Shown here: piece after piece, positions 59,087-64,000 of the stretch | Position numbering within the stretch: position 1 is the first letter of the stretch | How the letters are laid out: each line of letters begins with the position of its first letter | Origin: Listeria valentina | GTDB taxonomy: Bacteria; Bacillota; Bacilli; Lactobacillales; Listeriaceae | Direction: 5' to 3' | Length of the DNA stretch: 64,000 nt | Assembly (NCBI RefSeq): GCF_011800755.1 | Contig: NZ_JAATJW010000003.1 | Coordinates: forward strand, 1-64,000 | Program-made: the position numbers and the translations under genes | Notes under the pieces: model-generated | Database searches by the model: none | What the model was told of the DNA's origin: nothing | Seen by the model: only the letters and a program-made list of their open reading frames with translations

Positions 59087-60238
59087 ATGGTAAACCGAAT
59101 GATTTTAAATGAAACTTCTTATTTTGGTAAAGGTGCGATTTCCAAAATTGCAGAGGAAGTGGAAAAACGTGCTTTTCAAAAAGGTCTGATTGTAACAGAC
59201 CAAGGAATTGTGAAGTCGGGACTTCTAGATAAAATTACGACGATTTTAGAGCAAAATCAATTGGATTTTGAGGTATTTGATGGGATTAAACCGAATCCTT
59301 CTATGAAAGATGTGACGGAAGGGGTTCATAAGCTTAAGGCCTCTGCCGCGGATTATATTTTGGCAGTGGGCGGAGGCTCCCCTATCGATACGGCGAAGGC
59401 AATAGGCATTATCCACACAAATCCCCAACACGCTGACATTTTGAGCCTTGAGGGGGAACCGAGGACGAAAAACCCCAGCTTGCCGATTCTTGCAGTCCCA
59501 ACGACTTCAGGAACTGCAGCCGAGGTTACAATCAACTACGTCATCACTGATACGGCGAATAATCGGAAATTTGTTTGCGTAGATCCGCATGACATCCCGG
59601 TTTGCGCATTTGTCGACAGCGATATGATGCTCGGAATGCCAAAAGGACTTGCGGCGGCAACAGGGATGGATGCTTTGACTCATGCAATTGAAGGTTATAT
59701 CACAAAGGGCGCTTGGGCACTCACTGATGCGCTTCATTTAAAGGCAATTGAAATTATCAGCCACGCGCTTGAAGCATCTGTTTCTGGTAGCGAAAAGGCG
59801 CGCGAAGAAATGGCACTCGGACAATACATGGCGGGAATGGGATTCTCAAATGTAGGGCTTGGACTCGTTCACGGCATGGCTCACCCATTAAGTGCTTGGT
59901 ACGATGTGCCACATGGCGTTGCTTGTGCTTCGCTTCTTCCGATTGTGATGGATTACAATAAAGCGGAAACGGGCGAAAAATACCGGGATATTGCAATCGC
60001 GATGGGTGTTCCTAATGCAGCAGCCCTTCCACTTAAAGAAGTCCGTGAAAAAGCGGTAACAGCGGTGAAAAACCTTGGAATTGCGGTAGGGATACCACAA
60101 ACCATAAGTGAACTGGGCGTTCAGGAAGCAGATCTTAAGTCCATTGCAAGTGATGCGTTAAAAGATGTTTGCACAGGCGGGAACCCGCGGGAAGCCTCTC
60201 TCCACGACATTTTGACGCTTTACAAGGCCCTACTTTAA
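59087..60238 (+). CDS. fucO: lactaldehyde reductase, iron-dependent alcohol dehydrogenase
   Basis: This 383-residue enzyme is of the iron alcohol dehydrogenase family, closest in kind to FucO, which reduces L-lactaldehyde to 1,2-propanediol. The NAD loop GGGSPIDTAKAIG and the iron ligands GMDALTHAIEGY and VHGMAHPLSAWYDVPHG are intact. The ATG at 59087 follows AAAGGAG. It follows rhaM by 75 bp with a hairpin in between and would re-oxidise NADH formed during rhamnose fermentation. I recall the L. monocytogenes operon as lacking this gene. Confidence 0.85.
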   Translation: MVNRMILNETSYFGKGAISKIAEEVEKRAFQKGLIVTDQGIVKSGLLDKITTILEQNQLDFEVFDGIKPNPSMKDVTEGVHKLKASAADYILAVGGGSPIDTAKAIGIIHTNPQHADILSLEGEPRTKNPSLPILAVPTTSGTAAEVTINYVITDTANNRKFVCVDPHDIPVCAFVDSDMMLGMPKGLAAATGMDALTHAIEGYITKGAWALTDALHLKAIEIISHALEASVSGSEKAREEMALGQYMAGMGFSNVGLGLVHGMAHPLSAWYDVPHGVACASLLPIVMDYNKAETGEKYRDIAIAMGVPNAAALPLKEVREKAVTAVKNLGIAVGIPQTISELGVQEADLKSIASDALKDVCTGGNPREASLHDILTLYKALL

Positions 60239-60263
60239 CTTATCTTTTAGTCCCACAAAATCG

Positions 60264-60310
60264 AAAAAGCCAAAACCCTGCTTTCTTGCCGGATTTTGGC
60301 TTTTCTTTTT
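60264..60310. terminator. terminator between the lactaldehyde reductase and TetR genes
   Basis: AAAAGCCAAAACCC pairs with GGATTTTGGCTTTT (one mismatch) and is followed by CTTTTT. It lies between convergent genes. Confidence 0.75.
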
Positions 60311-60875
60311 AATGAATGATTTTTTGAAGGACGTTCGCGAGCATTTCGGCATCAATTGAAATTTTGGGTGGTCGTTCGTAAATATCATCATTGACACGCT
60401 CCACCATCGTGAGCAGAATCACGCTATTCAGTACGAGTGAAACCATTTCAGACTGCTCTTTTCTCCCTTTTTGGTCCATAAAATTTTTCATTTTAGTATC
60501 TACTTTTTCATATAAATATTCAACAATCGTTGGATTAATAAATTCCATATCCTTGCTGCCAATTTCCTTCACAGAAATCACCATGAAGGAGCGGTGCTGA
60601 TCGTAAAGTTTAAAAATAAATTGGCTTACTTCACGCAAGAAAATTTCGCTATCTGTGACTTCTTTTGCAAAAAAATTATCAATTTCTTGTTTCATTGCTT
60701 CAAACTGAAATTCAAGCGTCATGTGAATCAAATTTTCTTTGCTTTTGAATTTCTTGAAAATCGTCGCTTCATTGATTCCTGCAGCTTCCGCAAGCTGCCT
60801 CGTTGTTGAACCTTTGATTCCATTTTTGGCAACCATTTCTAAAGTGGCTTCCATAATCGATTCATTTGTAATCAC
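60309..60875 (-). CDS. TetR-family transcriptional regulator
   Basis: This 188-residue repressor has the N-terminal helix-turn-helix STTRQLAEAAGINEATIFKKF and a variable ligand-binding domain. The start is GTG at 60875, 7 bp after GAGGAG. It has its own promoter with an overlapping palindrome, suggesting autoregulation. No neighbour is an obvious target: it converges on fucO and diverges from the autolysin gene. Confidence 0.88.
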   Translation of the reverse strand: MITNESIMEATLEMVAKNGIKGSTTRQLAEAAGINEATIFKKFKSKENLIHMTLEFQFEAMKQEIDNFFAKEVTDSEIFLREVSQFIFKLYDQHRSFMVISVKEIGSKDMEFINPTIVEYLYEKVDTKMKNFMDQKGRKEQSEMVSLVLNSVILLTMVERVNDDIYERPPKISIDAEMLANVLQKIIH

Positions 60876-60898
60876 AAATTTGCTCCTCTCACTGCCTA

Positions 60899-60914
60899 AA
60901 GCAAGTACTTACTT
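60899..60914. promoter_or_regulatory. palindromic operator before the TetR gene
   Basis: AAGCAAGTACTTACTT is a 16-bp palindrome with one mismatch, 7 bp downstream of the -10, typical of a TetR autoregulatory site. Confidence 0.5.
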
Positions 60915-60920
60915 AACTAG

Positions 60921-60949
60921 AGTATAGCAGAGCCTTACAAAATGTTCAA
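60921..60949 (-). promoter_or_regulatory. promoter of the TetR gene
   Basis: On the minus strand TTGAAC (60944-60949), 17 bp, TATACT (60921-60926). Confidence 0.7.
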
Positions 60950-61070
60950 GCTACTTATTTTTTGACCTTGTAGAGGCTTACATTTCAATAAATGTGACAA
61001 CTTTTTGTATATCTATCAATTGAAACTGAATTGTAATCTTTTTTGGATGGTTATCAGGCTAAAAACGTGC

Positions 61071-61076
61071 GATAAT
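61071..61076 (+). promoter_or_regulatory. extended -10 element of the autolysin gene
   Basis: TGCGATAAT is an extended -10 about 50 bp before the autolysin ATG. No good -35 is seen. The inverted repeat ACATTT/AAATGT near 60980 is unexplained. Confidence 0.4.
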
Positions 61077-61127
61077 AAAAAGGATGACAAAAGTCTGTAA
61101 ATTATTGAATAATAGAGGTGAGCATTC

Positions 61128-62501
61128 ATGAACGTAAGTAGAAAAGAGAGAATTGAAGCCGCTAAACTCCAAGAAAAGGATCAACACAAAAAAGACGCGC
61201 TGAAAAAAGGCGTGGCATTAGCTGGTTTCACAGCTGCAGCAAGTTCCGTTATCGTTCCTGCCTATGCAACAACAGTTAGCGCTGATGAAGTGGCAGCAAA
61301 CAATCAAGATAAGGGAGTACATACACCTGCAGCAGAAGCTCCAACATCGCAACAAAATGTAGAAGCAGCATCAGTGGCACAACCACTAGCAAGCTATTCC
61401 GCTTCTGCAACTTACAGCAACATTCAAAAAACGACAATGCGTTCCACTGCAACGGTCCAAGGTTTTATCAACCAAGTTAGCGGCAGTGCATCGCAAATTG
61501 CGTCCCAAAACGACTTGTATGCTTCCGTTATGATGGCACAAGCTATTTTAGAAAGTGCCTACGGAACGAGCATGCTAGGTTCGGCACCAAACTATAACTT
61601 ATTTGGTATCAAAGGCTCTTACAATGGTCAATCCGTCTTAAAACAAACGATGGAAGATGACGGCAAAGGAAATCTTTACCCCGTAAATGCTTATTTCCGC
61701 AAATACCCTTCTTACCATCAATCACTTGAAGATTATGCCCGTGTTATCAAAGGCGGCCCATCGTGGAACCCCAATTATTATGCAGGCGCATGGAAGAGCA
61801 ATACCAATTCATACCTAGATGCAACAAAAGCGCTGACTGGTACATACGCAACAGATACAAGCTACAGTGTAAAACTCAATAACTTGATTAAAACGTATAA
61901 CCTCACGCAGTTTGACACACCAGGAAGTGGAAATGCGGGCTCTTCAGCGGATGTCTTTTACACGGTTAAGAAAGGTGATACTTTGTGGCGTATTGCAACA
62001 CGTCATAGTATTTCCGTTGCGGCACTAAAATCCATGAACAACTTAAAATCAAACACGATTTACGTAAACCAAAAACTAATCGTGAAAAAAGGAACAGTGG
62101 TCGCACCACCAGCTCAAGGTGGCTCAAATCTTGGAAATTCAAATGCAGGCGGCGGTTCTTCTGCTCCCGCAAAAACTTATAAAGTGAGCTCTGGCGATAC
62201 TTTGTGGCGTATTTCGAACAAATTTGGTGTTTCTGTGGCCAACCTAAAAAGTTGGAATGGCTTAAAATCTGATGTTATCCATGTTGGACAAGTCTTGAAA
62301 GTTTCAGCTGGAACAAATGGAAATGTGAGCGCACCAAAACCTGGCAACAATAACGCTCAAGCTTCTTACTACACCGTGAAAAAAGGGGATACTCTTTGGA
62401 GCTTGGCATCCAAAAATAAAACTTCTGTTGCTCAAATTAAATCGCTAAATAAATTATCTTCCAACACTATCTATGTTGGTCAAAAATTACGCGTAAAATA
62501 A
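61128..62501 (+). CDS. autolysin with GH73 and LysM domains, NamA/MurA-like
   Basis: This secreted N-acetylglucosaminidase has 457 residues. A long N-terminal signal region (about 1-52) contains KKGVALAGFTAAASSV and ends near VSADE. A Ser/Ala/Gln linker follows, then a GH73 domain (about 110-265) with the catalytic Glu in MAQAILESAYGTS and NYNLFGIKGSY. Three LysM domains (about 278-320, 353-396, 413-457), each with KGDTLW or SGDTLW, follow. In L. monocytogenes NamA/MurA cuts peptidoglycan in cell separation; it carries four LysM, this one three. SD AGAGGTGAG precedes the ATG. Confidence 0.92.
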   Translation: MNVSRKERIEAAKLQEKDQHKKDALKKGVALAGFTAAASSVIVPAYATTVSADEVAANNQDKGVHTPAAEAPTSQQNVEAASVAQPLASYSASATYSNIQKTTMRSTATVQGFINQVSGSASQIASQNDLYASVMMAQAILESAYGTSMLGSAPNYNLFGIKGSYNGQSVLKQTMEDDGKGNLYPVNAYFRKYPSYHQSLEDYARVIKGGPSWNPNYYAGAWKSNTNSYLDATKALTGTYATDTSYSVKLNNLIKTYNLTQFDTPGSGNAGSSADVFYTVKKGDTLWRIATRHSISVAALKSMNNLKSNTIYVNQKLIVKKGTVVAPPAQGGSNLGNSNAGGGSSAPAKTYKVSSGDTLWRISNKFGVSVANLKSWNGLKSDVIHVGQVLKVSAGTNGNVSAPKPGNNNAQASYYTVKKGDTLWSLASKNKTSVAQIKSLNKLSSNTIYVGQKLRVK

Positions 62502-62507
62502 GTGTTA

Positions 62508-62549
62508 AAATAAGCCGAGTAAAGCCTTTCCGCTTTGCTCGGCTTATTT
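62508..62549. terminator. terminator between the autolysin and DUF916 genes
   Basis: AAATAAGCCGAGTAAAG pairs with CTTTGCTCGGCTTATTT (one mismatch). The run-out is short on both sides, but the position between convergent stops fits a shared terminator. Confidence 0.7.
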
Positions 62550-62560
62550 ATGATCATCTA

Positions 62561-63589
62561 TTACTCCTCTTCCTTTTTCTTGCGTGATTTTCTGCCTAAT
62601 AAATACACGCCGATCAGAAGAAGAAGGACAAGAATCACGCCGCCAATCACATACCACATCGTGTAGTCACGTTCCAGTTCGACTGCTTGGTCGTTCCACT
62701 TGGCTGCTTCATCCCGTTTGATTTCGAAGTTTTTCGTAAACGTCCATTTCTTCCCGCTGCCCCATGCTGTTAAATGAAGCGTATACTTGCCGGTTTTAAA
62801 TTCCTGATTATTCCAGTTGATTCCATAATTAAAATTGGAATTAGGTGCAATCCGCATGTTTTCTTTCTTTTCTCGAAATAAAACCTGATCCCTGCCATGC
62901 TTTGTCACCTTCGCATCCACTTTAAAATCTTGGATAATCACGGGTTTTGTATTTTGTAAATTCGCCTTTAGTACGTTGCGGTAATTAATTTGAGAAGGGT
63001 TGATCGCATTCAGTTTTAAATCGGGTTGAACCGCTTTTTTCGTTTCCACTAGCCGCACGCCAATCACGTATGCATAGCGGTTTTCAATTTGTACATTTTC
63101 ATCCTTCTTCGTTTTTTGTTTCTGGCTTTCTTGTTCCTTAAAGTGTAAGCCCCCAAGTACAATCCCATCAAAGGATTTCTTCGGCATCGTCACCTTAATT
63201 TTCACCGTTTTTTGTCCGTGTGCGGGAATCGTTGTTGTCTGTTCCACATCCGCAAGCTTCGAAAACGGATATTTCAACGTTTGATCGAGCTTGGGATTCG
63301 CTTGACTGTAATCCACAATCCCATTGTCATTTGTAATCGCCGTATTCGCATGATTTTCAATCGTGATGGCTTTGTTTTTCGCATTCGTCAAAACCACACT
63401 TAGTTCCTGCACTTGCCCCGGCTTCATCTCTAAATCAAAATAAGTTTTTGTTTTATCCACTTGATTCGCTGGAAGAATCGTATTCACCGAAAAGCCCATT
63501 GAGCTTTCCGCTTTTGCCCCGGTTGGACCGCTAAACAGTAAAAAGCTGCCTACCAGTAAAAAGGAAATAATCCACCATTTTTTCTTCAT
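62561..63589 (-). CDS. WxL-associated DUF916/DUF3324 cell-surface protein
   Basis: This 342-residue protein has a signal peptide (about 1-27), a first beta-rich domain like DUF916 (about 30-155; YFDLEMKPGQVQELSVVL, VKIKVTMPKKSFDGIVLGG), a second like DUF3324 (about 160-300), a membrane helix (about 310-330) and a basic/acidic tail GRKSRKKKEEE. Members of this family bind WxL proteins and hold them on the cell surface. It follows the WxL gene by 76 bp. Confidence 0.88.
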   Translation of the reverse strand: MKKKWWIISFLLVGSFLLFSGPTGAKAESSMGFSVNTILPANQVDKTKTYFDLEMKPGQVQELSVVLTNAKNKAITIENHANTAITNDNGIVDYSQANPKLDQTLKYPFSKLADVEQTTTIPAHGQKTVKIKVTMPKKSFDGIVLGGLHFKEQESQKQKTKKDENVQIENRYAYVIGVRLVETKKAVQPDLKLNAINPSQINYRNVLKANLQNTKPVIIQDFKVDAKVTKHGRDQVLFREKKENMRIAPNSNFNYGINWNNQEFKTGKYTLHLTAWGSGKKWTFTKNFEIKRDEAAKWNDQAVELERDYTMWYVIGGVILVLLLLIGVYLLGRKSRKKKEEE

Positions 63590-63618
63590 TTTTCAAAACT
63601 CCTTCCACTTCATAAACA

Positions 63619-63650
63619 ACTTGCGGAATGCTTTTTCACACTCCGCAAGT
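63619..63650 (-). terminator. hairpin between the WxL and DUF916 genes
   Basis: ACTTGCGGA (63619-63627) pairs with TCCGCAAGT (63642-63650). On the minus strand TTGTTT follows. It may be a weak terminator that lowers expression of the DUF916 gene. Confidence 0.55.
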
Positions 63651-63665
63651 GTCTATCAGCTTCTT

Positions 63666-64000
63666 TTAAGGCGCCGAACTTAGCGTCCATGTTAGCGTAG
63701 ACGTATAAGTCTCGTCCGCCAGTTTCACCGTCTCAGCCGGCACACGAAGTGTAATCTTCGTATTTTGCGCATCCGCGCTACCTGCCGCGTCACCAAACGC
63801 CGCCGTCCAAACCGACATGCCTTCACCCGCCGCAGCCGCCACTAAAAGCTGTGGACTAGAACCAACGGTAAGGCTTGATGTCACTTTGCTGGGCGTATAT
63901 TTTGAGTCCAACTTGGAACGCAAAGTGGTCCCTGAAAGCGTAAGATCTGCTCCTTTAAGCTCCGCGCCCGAAATGGTTTTAAATGGCGTTCCGCTCACTT
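63666..64000 (-). CDS. WxL-domain surface protein, C-terminal part (cut by window edge)
   Basis: The last 111 codons or so of a WxL protein; the frame continues past the right edge. Both WxL signatures are visible: SVWTAAFGDAAG, and the C-terminal YTSTLTWTLSSAP, in the usual order. WxL domains bind peptidoglycan non-covalently. Together with the next gene it forms a typical WxL cluster. Confidence 0.85.
   Translation of the reverse strand, partial: VSGTPFKTISGAELKGADLTLSGTTLRSKLDSKYTPSKVTSSLTVGSSPQLLVAAAAGEGMSVWTAAFGDAAGSADAQNTKITLRVPAETVKLADETYTSTLTWTLSSAP

Overview
The window is chromosomal DNA of a low-GC Firmicute, most probably a Listeria species. Support for this: a complete S10-spc-alpha ribosomal cluster with no map gene between adk and infA; the flavin-based extracellular electron transfer (EET) locus with Listeria-style genes (fmnA, dmkA, pplA, ndh2, eetA, eetB, dmkB); a NamA-like autolysin with GH73 and LysM domains; a sigma54-dependent cellobiose-type PTS; a sigmaB-type stress promoter; LPXTG/LRR and WxL surface proteins. 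The rhamnose operon sits between the PTS and the autolysin, an arrangement I do not recall from L. monocytogenes, so another Listeria species is likely. I see no tRNA, rRNA, CRISPR array, transposase or prophage gene.

Layout. 1-2.5 kb is an accessory cassette: an ABC transporter pair converges on a two-gene unit made of a small secreted cationic peptide and a 51-residue membrane protein whose ATG overlaps the peptide stop. From 2.7 to 22.4 kb, nearly all on the minus strand, lie rplM-rpsI, truA, the ECF vitamin transporter module ecfA1-ecfA2-ecfT (with a divergent mgtC-like gene) and the rplQ...rpsJ super-operon. 23-30.4 kb is the EET locus: a second EcfT-like protein (FmnA), a UbiA prenyltransferase (DmkA), the flavin lipoprotein PplA, Ndh2, EetA, EetB and the polyprenyl diphosphate synthase DmkB. 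The FMN transferase gene fmnB, expected between dmkA and pplA, is absent here. 31-35.5 kb is the str operon (rpsL-rpsG-fusA-tuf). 35.7-39.5 kb holds a DUF2871 membrane protein, a dNTPase, a methyltransferase, a universal stress protein and rpiB. Downstream of rpiB is a cluster of DnaA boxes arranged as hairpins.

39.8-42.3 kb encodes an internalin-type cell-wall LRR protein. 42.6-50.4 kb is kdpFABCDE (high-affinity K+ uptake and its two-component system), with a 17-bp direct repeat upstream that may be the KdpE operator. Divergent from it is a sigma54-promoted PTS operon (IIB-IIC-IIA). 52.7-60.2 kb is an L-rhamnose operon (AraC regulator, transporter, rhaB, rhaA, rhaD, rhaM) extended by a lactaldehyde reductase, so rhamnose would go to dihydroxyacetone phosphate and 1,2-propanediol. 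The window ends with a TetR regulator, the NamA-like autolysin and a WxL/DUF916 surface-protein pair cut by the right edge.

Most worth a second look: the secreted-peptide/small-membrane-protein pair with its direct-repeat promoter, the fmnB-less EET locus, the DnaA-box cluster after rpiB, and the region before the LRR gene (LexA-like box, direct repeats and a 20-codon ORF). Start codons were chosen by Shine-Dalgarno position and by usual family length; several differ from the longest open frame. All family assignments are from reading the sequence; no database search was run.
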